DNA of 64,000 nt from Allobosea psychrotolerans (GTDB lineage Bacteria; Pseudomonadota; Alphaproteobacteria; Rhizobiales; Beijerinckiaceae): the NCBI RefSeq assembly GCF_002917105.1, contig NZ_PQFZ01000005.1, positions 341,540 to 405,539 on the forward strand. The letters are read 5' to 3'. The position numbers and the translations under genes were made by a program. The notes below the pieces were generated by a model that was not told the origin of the DNA, searched no databases, and saw nothing but the letters and a program-made list of their open reading frames with translations. Numbering within the stretch: the first letter of the stretch is position 1; every line of letters begins with the position of its first letter. Shown in pieces: positions 26,111-35,066 of this stretch.

Positions 26111-26640
26111 TTCACGCTCCGGAGATAGGGACGGGCGCTGCCGGCGGCCGGCGGCTCGGCGCTCATCAGCCTGAGCAGGCGCTCGCGGGCCCGCGACAGG
26201 CGCGACATCACCGTTCCCATGGGGATGTCGAGCACCTTCGCGGCGTCGGCATAGGAAAGTTCTTCGACCGTGACCAGCAGCAGCACCGTGCGCTGCTCGT
26301 CCGGCAATTGCTGGAGCGCAGCGAGGAGATCGCGATAGCGCATGCGGTCCTCCTGTGATGCGGCAACCGAGAGGCTCGCCTCTGCGGTGTCGTCGAGCGC
26401 CAGATGCGACGGCCGTTCCGAGGCGCGGCGCAGCCGCGTCATGGCGAGGTTGTGCAGGATGGTGAAGAGCCAGGCCCGGGCGTCGCCGCCCTCGCGCCGC
26501 TGGTGCCAGCGGCCGATGGCCCGCTCCAGGCAATCCTGGACGAGGTCGTCGGCTGCCGAGCGGTCGCGCAGCAGCGCCCGCGCATAGCGCCGGAGCGCTG
26601 GCACGAGGGGTTCGATCTGGCGGACCATGTCGGCGGTCAT
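26107..26640 (-). CDS. ECF-subfamily RNA polymerase sigma factor
   Basis: 177 residues. Sigma region 2 is 'LRRYARALLRDRSAADDLVQ' then 'DCLERAIGRWHQ', and region 4 is 'LPDEQRTVLLLVTVEELSYA' then 'DAAKVLDIPMGTVMSRLSRA'. The overlapping anti-sigma factor should hold it inactive until a signal arrives. The gene is third in the probable DUF305-propeller-sigma-anti-sigma operon, so it may drive its own operon from the upstream GGAAT/GTCT promoter. Confidence 0.93.
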   Translation of the reverse strand: MTADMVRQIEPLVPALRRYARALLRDRSAADDLVQDCLERAIGRWHQRREGGDARAWLFTILHNLAMTRLRRASERPSHLALDDTAEASLSVAASQEDRMRYRDLLAALQQLPDEQRTVLLLVTVEELSYADAAKVLDIPMGTVMSRLSRARERLLRLMSAEPPAAGSARPYLRSVK

Positions 26641-26713
26641 GACGCTCTCTCGCGGGTGATGGCCGGCCGCCGTGTCATCGCCTGCAAAAGCGACGGAACG
26701 GCGGCCGAAGGGT

Positions 26714-28171
26714 TCAGTTCAGCACCTGCTTCTGCACGACGGCACCACGCTGGGCGGCCGTGCCCTCGAGGATCACCAAGTAGCGCCGCTCGGCCTTGGC
26801 GTCGCTGCGCACGATCTGGCGGATCGGGCCGGTCGCGTTGACGATGGCCGAGCCGGCCGGGTTCGTCATGAAGGCCGAGATCGGCTCGATCTCACCCTTG
26901 CCTTCGGGGCTGTTCGACAGCGCCAGCAGATAGGGCTTCTTAGGCCCCAGCCCGGTGACGGAGGCCTGCAGGACCTGCAGCAAGCCCTGGTCGAACAGCG
27001 AGACGCTGGTCGGCATGGCCTCGCTTTTGCCGGCGACCGGCGTCAGCGCGAGATGCAGGGTCTGGCCGGCGAGACCGAGCGGCTGGAGATTGGCCAGGCC
27101 GTCGCCTTCCGGCACGGCGTTCGGCACATAGTTCACCGCCTGCGCCGCCTGGCCGATCGGGACCTGCGCCACGACCTTGTTGGTCAGCGTATCGATGGCG
27201 GCGAGCCGGTCGGCGTTCTCCTGCCCGACATAGATGCGCGTGCCGTCGCCCGAGGGCCAGATGCCGTGCGGCAGCTTGTCGACGGGGATCGTCGCGACCT
27301 GTTCAAAAGTGTCGGTGCGGTAGACCTTGACCTGGTTCAGGCCGCCGATCGTGATGTAGGCGAAGGTGCCGTTCGCATTGGCGGCGAAATTGACGTGGTT
27401 GGTGATCGGCCCGGTGTCGATCGTCCTGATCAGGTCGAATGGCGGGAGCGCATTGAAGACCTGCGTCTTGCCGATGTCCTTCAGCGTGAACCAGACCTGC
27501 TGGCCGTCCGGCGTCGCCGCGATGTTGGGGCAGAACGGGCTTTCCTGCTTCACATGCCCGACGATCTGGTGGCTCGCCACGTCGACGACGACCGTCTCGG
27601 GCACGAAGGACGAGCAGATGTAGCCGTACTTGCCGTCCGGCGAGAAAATCTGCATGCCCGGTCCGTTCGGCACCTTGATGCGGGTCTTCTCCTCATAGGT
27701 CGCAGTGTCGATGACCGAGATATAGTCCTCGCCGCGCACCGTGACCCAGACCTCCTTGCCGTCCTGGGTGTAGAAGGCCTCGTGCGGGGAGCGCCCGATA
27801 TAGGTGGTGTGCTTCACCGTGTTGGTGGCGGTGTCGATGAACGTCACCGAGTTGGAGCCGATCGAGACGACCGCGATCGTCGTCTTGTCCGGCGAGAAAC
27901 CCATGCCGTGCACCAGCACCTGGCCGCGATAGAGCGGGCTGAAATTGCCGGGCTGCGGATCGCCCAGCCTGATCACCCCGAGCAGCGTGTTGGTCGCCGG
28001 GTCGGTGACGGAGACGGTGTTGGAGAACTGCTCGGCCGCATAGACGCGGTCGCGGCTGCTGACCGGGATGTTCGGGGACGAGGCGGCGAAGGGCGCCTGC
28101 CCGGCCAAGGCCGGGGCGATACCGGCGAGAATGCTGCTCGCGAGCAGGCCGGCGAGGATACGGGTCTTCAT
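26714..28171 (-). CDS. YVTN beta-propeller repeat protein, exported
   Basis: 485 residues. A Sec signal peptide (MKTRILAGLLASSILAGIAPALA) is followed by a seven-bladed YVTN-type propeller with repeats such as 'VYAAEQFSNTVSVTDPATNT', 'AVVSIGSNSVTFIDTATNTV', 'VTVRGEDYISVIDTATYEEK' and 'YVGQENADRLAAIDTLTNKV'. Such proteins bind ligands or other proteins in the periplasm or on the cell surface. About residues 370-485 form an extra C-terminal domain of unknown type. It is 11 nt downstream of the DUF305 gene and precedes the sigma factor gene. Confidence 0.9.
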   Translation of the reverse strand: MKTRILAGLLASSILAGIAPALAGQAPFAASSPNIPVSSRDRVYAAEQFSNTVSVTDPATNTLLGVIRLGDPQPGNFSPLYRGQVLVHGMGFSPDKTTIAVVSIGSNSVTFIDTATNTVKHTTYIGRSPHEAFYTQDGKEVWVTVRGEDYISVIDTATYEEKTRIKVPNGPGMQIFSPDGKYGYICSSFVPETVVVDVASHQIVGHVKQESPFCPNIAATPDGQQVWFTLKDIGKTQVFNALPPFDLIRTIDTGPITNHVNFAANANGTFAYITIGGLNQVKVYRTDTFEQVATIPVDKLPHGIWPSGDGTRIYVGQENADRLAAIDTLTNKVVAQVPIGQAAQAVNYVPNAVPEGDGLANLQPLGLAGQTLHLALTPVAGKSEAMPTSVSLFDQGLLQVLQASVTGLGPKKPYLLALSNSPEGKGEIEPISAFMTNPAGSAIVNATGPIRQIVRSDAKAERRYLVILEGTAAQRGAVVQKQVLN

Positions 28172-28182
28172 CGGGACGATTC

Positions 28183-28683
28183 CTACTTCTGGGGGGAAGG
28201 CGATAGCGACATCGCGCCCATGTGGTCGTGATGGTGGCTCGCGGCTGCGGCTGCAGGCACGATCGGGGCGGATGGGGAAGGCTGGGTCGGGGCGGGCACT
28301 GAGGCGGGAGCAGGCTTGCCGAGCGCAAGCTGCATCGCCGCGATCTCCTGCTGCTGCTCGACGATGATCTCCTGCGCCAGGCGTCGGAGCTGCTCGTTCC
28401 TGCCGTAGCGCAGATAGGCGATCGCCATGTCGATGGCGCCCTGATGGTGCGGGCTCATCATCGCCACGAAATCGGCGTCGATGTCGCCGCTCGGCTTCAC
28501 CTCCATCGCCGCCATCATCCTGTCCATGGCGGTATTGTTCTCGGCGAGGTACGGCGCCTCGGCGGCCACCGCATCAGCGGGCTTCGCCGCCGCATCATCC
28601 GCCTTCGCAAGCTGCGCGCCGGCCGCGCCGCCCGCCATGGCGGCGGCAATCAGGGCAGCCAGAAACGGCCTTCGGCGTCGCAT
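28183..28683 (-). CDS. DUF305 domain-containing exported protein
   Basis: 166 residues. Signal peptide (MRRRRPFLAALIAAAMAGGA) then the DUF305 four-helix domain with 'DADFVAMMSPHHQGAIDMAI' and 'AQEIIVEQQQEIAAMQLAL'. The HHQGAI motif is a likely metal site. The tail after about residue 125 is Pro/Ala-rich and ends 'SHHHDHMGAM', another metal-binding stretch. DUF305 proteins are often linked to copper handling. The start at 28683 has AGGAGA upstream; a start six codons earlier is less likely. It is first in the operon. Confidence 0.9.
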   Translation of the reverse strand: MRRRRPFLAALIAAAMAGGAAGAQLAKADDAAAKPADAVAAEAPYLAENNTAMDRMMAAMEVKPSGDIDADFVAMMSPHHQGAIDMAIAYLRYGRNEQLRRLAQEIIVEQQQEIAAMQLALGKPAPASVPAPTQPSPSAPIVPAAAAASHHHDHMGAMSLSPSPQK

Positions 28684-29079
28684 GGAAGATCTCCTTCGCA
28701 AGAATGGGCTCTTGAGAAGGCAGACTCCGGCCTGATCAATTTATTCCCCCGCCTCCGTTTTTTTTTCCGGAGATGCCTTTCCGTCCGTCGAGCGAAAGCG
28801 CCTGCCTCGCGATCAGGCGTCGAGACAAACGCCAGCACCGGCGCAGCACGGTGCATTCTGCCGCGCCTGATCCGGCATCGGGCGTCGCCCCCGGTTCAAG
28901 CCGCGATGTCGCCGTCGCAGCCAACCGATTTTGCAGAACTTGACGCACACAACCCGCCGATGGCGCAGGTCGCCAGACGCGGAAGGACTCTCTGCTGCAT
29001 GGTCCGATTTCTCGGGAGGGCCATGCGGTTCTCTCAGAGTGGGCTCGGGCCGTGCGCGGTTATTCCCGAACTGCACGGC
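28684..29079. other. Intergenic region with the DUF305-operon promoter
   Basis: 396 nt between the LysR stop and the DUF305 start. Apart from the promoter candidate and a T-rich hairpin (CTCCG, run of T, CCGGAG around 28755-28775) nothing else is seen. Confidence 0.5.
28722..28747 (-). promoter_or_regulatory. ECF-type promoter candidate
   Basis: On the minus strand GGAAT (28747-28743), a 17-nt spacer and GTCT (28725-28722) match the general GGAAY-N16/17-GTCT/CGTT form of ECF promoters, 39 nt before the DUF305 start. It fits autoregulation by the operon's own sigma factor. Confidence 0.45.
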
Positions 29080-29988
29080 TTATTGTTCGCGCGGCCCAGC
29101 CGTGGTGCGGCGTTCCCTGATGAGGTCGCGAAAAGCCGCCGCTACTCTGCTGACATAGCGCTCCTTGTGCTGCAGGACGAAGAAACGGCGCTGGGGCAGC
29201 TCCGCCTCGACGGCGACCAGATCGCCTGCCTGCAGCACAGGCTGGACCACGAGGCGCGAGATCACGGTCGCCCCCGCTCCTGCCGTCACAGCCGTACTGA
29301 CCGCCTCGTTCGACGGCAGTTCGAGCACGACCACGAGTTCATCGAGCGTGCGGCCAGCGCGCGACAGCATGTCCTCGAACAGCCGGCGCGTGCCCGAGCC
29401 GGGCTCGCGCAGCACCCATGCGCTCTCACCGAAATCCGCCGCTTCGACAATGCGCCGGGTGGCCCAGGGATGGCCCCTGCCGACCACGAGCACCATCTGA
29501 TCTTCGGCGAGAGGATCGATCGCCAAATGCGGGTCGTCGATCTCGCCTTCGACGATGCCAAGATCGGCGAAGCCGTCATGGACCGCCTGCGCCACCGATT
29601 GCGTGTTGCCGATCGTCACCGGCGTCTCGACACCGGGATAGCGCGTGCGGAAACGGTGCAGCAGCGGCGGCAGCCAGTAGTTGGCCACGGTCTGGCTGGC
29701 GGCGAAGGCAAGCCGGCCGCGCCGCAGGCCGGCGAGATCGGCCAGCACCGCCTCAGCCGAGGCGGCGCGGGCCAGGACGGCCCGCGCCTCGGCGAGAAAG
29801 AGCCGGCCGGCATCGGTAAGCGCGATGCGGCGGCCGATTCGGTCGAACAGCTTCACCGCATGCCGGTTCTCCAGCGCCCCGATCGCCGCGCTCGTCGCCG
29901 ATTGCGTGAGGTTGAGCACTCCGGCGGCCTGGGTGACGTGCTCGCGCTCGGCCACGGCCACGAAGATCCTGAGTTGTTCGAGGGTCAC
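29080..29988 (-). CDS. LysR-family transcriptional regulator (YeiE/CysB-like)
   Basis: 302 residues. 'LEQLRIFVAVAEREHVTQAA' and 'GVLNLTQSATSAAIGALENR' form the HTH, and 'FDRIGRRIALTDAGRLFLAE' follows; the effector domain includes 'GIVEGEIDDPHLAIDPLAED' and 'AWVLREPGSGTRRLFEDML', typical of the YeiE/CysL group. It starts 9 nt after the stop of the yeiH-like gene, so the exporter and its regulator are co-transcribed; in enterobacteria the equivalent pair is divergent. Confidence 0.92.
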   Translation of the reverse strand: MTLEQLRIFVAVAEREHVTQAAGVLNLTQSATSAAIGALENRHAVKLFDRIGRRIALTDAGRLFLAEARAVLARAASAEAVLADLAGLRRGRLAFAASQTVANYWLPPLLHRFRTRYPGVETPVTIGNTQSVAQAVHDGFADLGIVEGEIDDPHLAIDPLAEDQMVLVVGRGHPWATRRIVEAADFGESAWVLREPGSGTRRLFEDMLSRAGRTLDELVVVLELPSNEAVSTAVTAGAGATVISRLVVQPVLQAGDLVAVEAELPQRRFFVLQHKERYVSRVAAAFRDLIRERRTTAGPREQ

Positions 29989-29997
29989 GGCGCCTCC

Positions 29998-31077
29998 TCA
30001 GGCCATGAGCTTCACCAGCGCCAGACTGAACGTGGCGATGAAGAGGAAAGCAACAAGGCCGAGCAGGAGCGGGCGCAGGCCCTTCGCCTTGAGCTTGCGG
30101 ATGTCGGTCTCGAGCCCCATCGCCGCGAGTGCCATGGAGAGCAGGAAGGTCGTGGCGAGGACGATGAGCGACTTCGTCTCAGCCGGGACGCTGACAATGC
30201 TGTTGACGCCGACCATCCCGACGAAGCCGAGCACGAACCAGGGCATCGGAGGCCTCGCCTGGCTGACGCCATGACCGGCGTGGCGTGCTCGGCGCGCGGT
30301 TGCATAGCCGAGCGCGATCACGACCGGCGCCAGCATCATGACGCGTGACAACTTGGCGATGGTGCCAAACTCGCCGGCCTGCTGCCCGTCCTGGAAGGCG
30401 GCCGCTACGACCTGAGCGATCTCATGGATCGAGGCGCCGCTCCACAGGCCGTAGGCATGCGGTGCGAGATGCAGCAGGCCCGGCAGCAGCGGATAGGCGA
30501 ACATCGCGACCGAGCCGAAGACGGTGACGCAGGCGACCGCATAGGCGACATCCTCGTCATGCGCATTGGTGACGGTGTTGACTGCAATCACCGCCGAGGC
30601 GCCGCAGATCGAGGTGCCGGCGGCGATCAGCTCCGCCAGCTTGCGCTCGACGCCAAGCAGTCTGCCGAGCGCCGTCGTGAAGAGAAAGGTCGCGACCAGC
30701 GTGAGCACGATCACCGCGATGCCGTCGACGCCGACCTGTACCACTTGCGCCGCCGTGAGTTGCAGGCCGAGCAGGATGATCGCGAGCCGAAGCAGCTTGC
30801 GCAGTGCGATCGTCACGCCGGGCCTGGCCCGCGTCGGCGTGCCGATGAGGTTGTGAAAGGCGATGCCGATGATGATCGCCAGGATCATCGGGCTGAAGTT
30901 TCCGACGCCCGGCACCTGCCTGAGCGCGAATGACGCCGCTGCGATCAACGCCGTCAGCAGCAAGCCCGGCCAGATCGCCGCTTTCCGGGCGGCGTGATCT
31001 GCGATGTCCGCTTGCGCGCGAGACCCGCCTTCACCGACTGCGTGACGGGGATGGAGAGTTGAGGTTGATCCGATCAT
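29998..31077 (-). CDS. YeiH family putative sulfate/anion exporter
   Basis: 359 residues with about ten membrane helices. '[20 protein letters not shown]', '[20 protein letters not shown]', '[20 protein letters not shown]' and '[19 protein letters not shown]' are the PF03601 landmarks. The family is annotated as sulfate exporter-like and often linked to taurine, sulfite or cysteine metabolism through a neighbouring LysR protein. AAGGAG precedes the ATG. The LysR gene follows at once, supporting the link. Confidence 0.93.
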   Translation of the reverse strand: MIGSTSTLHPRHAVGEGGSRAQADIADHAARKAAIWPGLLLTALIAAASFALRQVPGVGNFSPMILAIIIGIAFHNLIGTPTRARPGVTIALRKLLRLAIILLGLQLTAAQVVQVGVDGIAVIVLTLVATFLFTTALGRLLGVERKLAELIAAGTSICGASAVIAVNTVTNAHDEDVAYAVACVTVFGSVAMFAYPLLPGLLHLAPHAYGLWSGASIHEIAQVVAAAFQDGQQAGEFGTIAKLSRVMMLAPVVIALGYATARRARHAGHGVSQARPPMPWFVLGFVGMVGVNSIVSVPAETKSLIVLATTFLLSMALAAMGLETDIRKLKAKGLRPLLLGLVAFLFIATFSLALVKLMA

Positions 31078-31418
31078 GACGGGGCTCCTTCAGCTCCCGA
31101 ACTGATCGCATCCCGGCAATCGTTCGATCCAACTTATTGTTTTCGTCGAAACGATCGATATTTTTGCTGATTTAGTGCAGCTGGTGCCTCTTCAGTGAAT
31201 CGCCTTTCTGAGTGCCGCCGCAGCTCGCGGCGACCGGTCTGGCGATCCATGCACTCGCAGCCGGCGTGGCGAGGGCGGTGTTGACGCCCGCGGGTGCGCT
31301 CTACGTCCGCTTCCGCGCCGCCGCATTCTTCGCGAAGGCGGCGCTATGCGTCAGCGCTCTGCAGTTGCCTGGTAAGCCGGCCTCCTGACATTCGCTTGGG
31401 GGTGGGCGCCGGGACCTG
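31078..31418. other. Intergenic region
   Basis: 341 nt upstream of the yeiH-like gene. AT-rich sequence at 31135-31175 (TTATTGTTTTCGTCG...GATATTTTTG) is the likely promoter region for yeiH. A GTG-started frame at 31212-31388 (58 residues, hydrophobic 'LAATGLAIHALAAGVARAVL') could be a gene remnant but has no recognisable family. Confidence 0.4.
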
Positions 31419-32051
31419 TCAGGGCTTCACGAACCGATAGGCGAAGCGATCGGTCTCGCCCTTGATCGCGGGATCGAACACCTTGATCGCGTGCGGATCG
31501 TCCTTGTTCGCGAGCATGGTGCTTTCCGCGTCCAGCACGAAGCCGGCCGCCTCCACTTCCCTGCGAACGGAGGCAGGGTCGATCCGATGCAGCGACTGGG
31601 CGTCGCTCGTGCCCACGCCTGCGGCGGCGGCGTGATCGACGATGACGTAGCGCCCACCGGGCTTCAGCCGCTCGTAGACGGCTCGATTGAAATCGGCCGC
31701 CGTCGCGCCCTTGGCCTGCATCAGCGCGGTGTGGAGATCGTGGTAGAACAGGTGCAACCACAGGACATCCGCTGGTTGCGTGACCTCTGGCATCGCTATG
31801 AGGTCCGCCGAGACGGCTTCGACATTCTCTCGGCCCGGCTCCTTCGCAAGCGCCTGCATGCGGCCGAGCGGGTCGTTCTTGAAGTGGGCGACTTCGGCCG
31901 GCACGAAGCTGTAGATCCGCCCCTCCCGTCCGACGATGTCGGAGAAGAGGCGCGTCCAGTCGCCGTCGCCTGGGTACACGTCGATCACGGTGGAGCCCGC
32001 CTCGATGCGGGCGAACTCGATCAACTCGGATAGTTTGGATTGGTCATACAT
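31419..32051 (-). CDS. Class I SAM-dependent methyltransferase-like protein
   Basis: 210 residues. 'AGSTVIDVYPGDGDWTRLFS' corresponds to the SAM-binding motif I (usual E/DxGxGxG is DVYPGDGDW), 'ENVEAVSADLIAMP' to motif II and 'LKPGGRYVIVDHAAAAGVGT' to the post-motif strand. The group resembles 'methyltransferase-like' exported proteins with YPGxGYY; here no signal peptide is present. The start at 32051 has AAAGGAGA upstream. It is the last gene of the leftward redox cluster starting at 34797. The substrate is unknown. Confidence 0.85.
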   Translation of the reverse strand: MYDQSKLSELIEFARIEAGSTVIDVYPGDGDWTRLFSDIVGREGRIYSFVPAEVAHFKNDPLGRMQALAKEPGRENVEAVSADLIAMPEVTQPADVLWLHLFYHDLHTALMQAKGATAADFNRAVYERLKPGGRYVIVDHAAAAGVGTSDAQSLHRIDPASVRREVEAAGFVLDAESTMLANKDDPHAIKVFDPAIKGETDRFAYRFVKP

Positions 32052-32160
32052 CGCAATCTCCTTTGCGGTTGGGCCTATGATGAGCAGGCGGCATGCGCGT
32101 GGGGCAATCCGCGGCTGATTCACCGGCTACGCCCCGAGCCGATGGCGGCAGCGGGACAGG

Positions 32161-32595
32161 CTAGCCTGGCCCGGAGGCGCCCATCTGCGAGGCCCGGGCC
32201 AGGGCCTGCGTGTCGATGTATTCCCGGATACTCGCCAGCTTGCCGTCCCGGAGCGTGATGGCGAAGATCCAGTCGTCCTCGAACGCCTTGTTCGTGGCTT
32301 TGATCTTTCCCCGCGCGAACCCGACGACGAGGACCCGGTCTCCTTGCGCCACGAACTCCCGGGGTTCCGTGGAGGTTTCCGTCGAGGTGGATGCCGTCTC
32401 GAGCAAATCCGCCAGCCCGGCATGTCCGTGGCGCGTTCCGGCCAGCGGCCAGTCCTTGCCGGGAATGATCCACTCGATGTCTTCGGCGGTCAGCGCCAGC
32501 AGCGCTTCCCTGTCGCCGCGGCCGATCGCGGCGAAGAAGTCCTTCACGGTCTCGATATTCTTTTCGATACTCACGGGAATGTCTCCATGTCGCAT
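32161..32595 (-). CDS. Nuclear transport factor 2 (SnoaL-like) family protein
   Basis: 144 residues. 'ETVKDFFAAIGRGDREALLA', 'LTAEDIEWIIPGKDWPLAGT', 'FVAQGDRVLVVGFARGKIKA' and 'DWIFAITLRDGKLASIREYI' give the NTF2-like/ketosteroid-isomerase fold. It sits between the F420-reductase-like gene and the methyltransferase in the same orientation. No catalytic residue can be singled out. Confidence 0.88.
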   Translation of the reverse strand: MRHGDIPVSIEKNIETVKDFFAAIGRGDREALLALTAEDIEWIIPGKDWPLAGTRHGHAGLADLLETASTSTETSTEPREFVAQGDRVLVVGFARGKIKATNKAFEDDWIFAITLRDGKLASIREYIDTQALARASQMGASGPG

Positions 32596-32627
32596 GGATC
32601 GTGACCCTGCCGGCAGGCGCGTCGTGT

Positions 32628-33227
32628 TCAGTCGAACTTGACCAGGTCCTTGAAGATCAGCTGACCCCAGCTGTTTCCGCGCGCCTGGACCAGCAGCCCG
32701 CCTTCTGACAGCCCGCCAAGCTTGATCGGCGAGAAACCGAGATTGTCCGCGAGCGCAGCAATCTCCGCTGCGGCAGCGTCATCGTCGCTCGCCAGGAACA
32801 CGACCCGCCTGCCACCATGCACGGCCGGATCCTGGTCAAGGGTGGCAGCGATCAGATGGTTGAAACCTTTGACCAGCCTTGCCCCGGAGAAAGCCTGCGC
32901 GATGAACTTGGAAGAAGGCTGTTTTGCCAGTTCCTCGGGGGGCACGCCGTAGGCATTGGTCACATCGACGATGGTCTTGCCCTGCCAGCTGGGCAGCGCG
33001 TTGGCGACATCCGGGTGCGACGCGAAACGAACAGCCAAGAAGATGATGTCCGCCTTGAGCGCGTCCGCCAGCGTCTTGGCAATGATCGTAGGCCCGATCG
33101 CGGCCGCATCGGCTGCAAAGCTTTCCGGGTCGCGCGTGGTTGCGACGGATACGTCGATGCCCTTGCGGGCGAACGCCCTGGCCAGGGCCTGGCCGATATG
33201 GCCAAAGCCGATAATGGCGTAGCTCAT
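32628..33227 (-). CDS. NAD(P)-binding oxidoreductase, F420H2:NADP reductase-like
   Basis: 199 residues, Rossmann fold. 'MSYAIIGFGHIGQALARAFA' is the GxGxxG dinucleotide site with 'VSVATTRDPES' after it, 'KADIIFLAVRFASHPDVANA' and 'GKTIVDVTNAYGVPPEELAK' match NADPH-dependent F420 reductase-like proteins common in proteobacteria, where they do not use F420 and reduce unknown substrates. It is clustered with two SDRs. Confidence 0.9.
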   Translation of the reverse strand: MSYAIIGFGHIGQALARAFARKGIDVSVATTRDPESFAADAAAIGPTIIAKTLADALKADIIFLAVRFASHPDVANALPSWQGKTIVDVTNAYGVPPEELAKQPSSKFIAQAFSGARLVKGFNHLIAATLDQDPAVHGGRRVVFLASDDDAAAAEIAALADNLGFSPIKLGGLSEGGLLVQARGNSWGQLIFKDLVKFD

Positions 33228-33259
33228 GATGTTGCTCCGATCTTGCGTGATGTCGGCGG

Positions 33260-34013
33260 TCAGACTTGCGCCAGCCCACCGTCCACCGCGAGATCCACGC
33301 CGGTGATGTAGGAACTTTCATCGGAGGCGAGGAAGGTGACGGTGGCCGCGATTTCCTCTGGCTGGCCCCTTCGACCCATCGGGACCTGCGAGGCAAATTG
33401 GGCGGCCGCCTGCTCGGCCTGCTCAGCTGTGAGGCCCGTCGTCGTCGCCAAAGCGGGGGTCTCGATCGGTCCGGGGGCTCATCGAATTCACCCGGATCTT
33501 GCGGTCCTTCAGCTCCAGCGTCCAAGCGCGCGCGAAGTTGCGCACAGCCGCCTTGCTCGCGGCGTAAGCGCTGAAGCCTGGCAGCCCCATCACGTTCGAG
33601 ACCGAAGAGGTGAGGATGATCGAACCGCCGTCCCGGAAGAGGGGAAGGGCTTTCTGCACGGTGAAGAACAGCCCCTTCACGTTCACGTCGAAGGTCTGGT
33701 CGAAATGAGCCTCAGTCGCTGCCGCGAGCGGAGCGATTGTCCCCGCGCCCGCATTCGCGAAGAGAATGTCGATGTGACCATGCTTCTCTTTCACGACGGT
33801 GTAGAGCCGGTCCAGATCGTCCAGGCGCGCCACGTCGCCGACGACCGTCGTCACGTTGTCCCTGATGAGGGCAGCGGCCTCATTCAGCTCTTTCTCGCGT
33901 CGCCCGGTCATCACGACGTGTGCGCCTTCTGCCACGAAACGTTTGGCCGTGGCCAACCCGATCCCGCTGCTCCCGCCGGTGATGACGGCGATCTTGCCTG
34001 CAAGTTTTTTCAT
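33260..34013 (-). pseudogene. SDR family oxidoreductase, frameshifted
   Basis: The N-terminal part (34013 to about 33478) reads 'KIAVITGGSSGIGLATAKRF', 'DILFANAGAGTIAPLA', 'ILTSSVSNVMGLPGFSAYAASKAAV' split over its Ser, Tyr and Lys, and 'KIRVNSMSP', then changes frame; the C-terminal part (to 33260) reads '[20 protein letters not shown]', '[20 protein letters not shown]'. Removing one base from the run of five G/C at 33473-33477 restores the canonical '[15 protein letters not shown]'. Either the gene is recently broken, or the run carries a sequencing error. It is otherwise a complete ~250-residue SDR paralogous to the next gene. Confidence 0.85.
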
Positions 34014-34062
34014 GGTGTTTATCCTTCGTTGTGCGTGGGCCAGGCTTGGGCCAAGGTGAGGG

Positions 34063-34797
34063 TCAGAGCTGGGCCAGGCCGCCGTCGACGGCGACTTCGC
34101 TGGCTGTCATGAAGCTGCTGTCCGGCGAGGCGAGGAAGGCAGCCACGGCCGCGATCTCGGCCGGATCGGCCATGCGCTGGAGCGGGGTCATCGCGCCGTA
34201 GGCCTTCTGGCCCGCCTCGCCCAATGCCTGCTTCGCAAGTTCGGTCGCCGTCGCCCCGGGCGACAGCACGTTGACCCGAATGCCGGTGCCCTTCAGATCC
34301 TCCGCCCAGCTCCGCGCGAGGTTGCGGACTGCGGCCTTGCTCGCGCTGTAGGCCGTGAACCCCGGGGCGCCCGTGGTGCCGGCGCTCGATCCGGTCAGGA
34401 TGATCGAGCCGCCCGGGCCCATCAGCGGCAACGCCTTCTGGACCGTGAAGATCGTACCCTTCACATTGGTGTCGAAGGCTTCGTCAATATGCTCGGCGGT
34501 GATCTGGCCGAGCGGAAGCGGGCTTCCCGCACCGGCATTGGCGAAGACGATGTCGAGGCTTCCGCGCTCGGCCTTCACTGCCGCGTAGAGGCGGTCGAGG
34601 TCGACCTCATTCGAGACCGAGCCCTTCACCGCCCGGGCATTGGGTCCAAGCTCGGCCACGGCCGCATCGAGTGCTGCCTGCCGGCGGCCATAGATGAAGA
34701 CGAAGGCGCCCTCCGCGATGAAGCGCTTTGCCGAGGCCAGGCCGATGCCGGTCGCTCCGCCCGTGATGACGGCGGTCTTTCCATTCAATCTGGTCAT
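34063..34797 (-). CDS. SDR family oxidoreductase
   Basis: 244 residues, with 'TAVITGGATGIGLASAKRFI' (cofactor motif), 'DIVFANAGAGSPLPLG' (NNAG position), the catalytic Ser in 'ILTGSSAGTTGAPG' and YSASK ('FTAYSASKAAVRNLARSWAE'). It ends '[16 protein letters not shown]', as usual for the family. It is the first gene of the leftward cluster and divergent from the LysR gene at 35067. The start at 34797 (MTRLNGKTAV) is standard; the frame runs upstream across the promoter region. Confidence 0.93.
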   Translation of the reverse strand: MTRLNGKTAVITGGATGIGLASAKRFIAEGAFVFIYGRRQAALDAAVAELGPNARAVKGSVSNEVDLDRLYAAVKAERGSLDIVFANAGAGSPLPLGQITAEHIDEAFDTNVKGTIFTVQKALPLMGPGGSIILTGSSAGTTGAPGFTAYSASKAAVRNLARSWAEDLKGTGIRVNVLSPGATATELAKQALGEAGQKAYGAMTPLQRMADPAEIAAVAAFLASPDSSFMTASEVAVDGGLAQL

Positions 34798-35066
34798 GTC
34801 ATGGATCCTTCCAGGCTTTCGCCGTGGTATGGGGGGCTTCCCCGAGATCCCGAACATGGGTCCGCCGAGGTCAGGCGCTGAGTGGCGAGGCGCGCATATC
34901 GGTGGTGCAGAAACGATCCAGTAAGGGGCCAACGCCAGGCGAGACGATAAGGTTGCGCCAATCGGATTTGGGCCGCGCTCGCCGGCTTGTGCTACGATGA
35001 CAGCCTGAACTGCCCTGCGATGAGCCAGGGCTTTGGAGGCGCACCCCAGTGGTGCTGGAATGCACC

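Noticed and set aside
31212..31388. 58-codon GTG-started hydrophobic frame between yeiH and the methyltransferase
   Set aside because: No family, no ribosome site; possibly the C-terminal remains of a membrane protein but not supportable.
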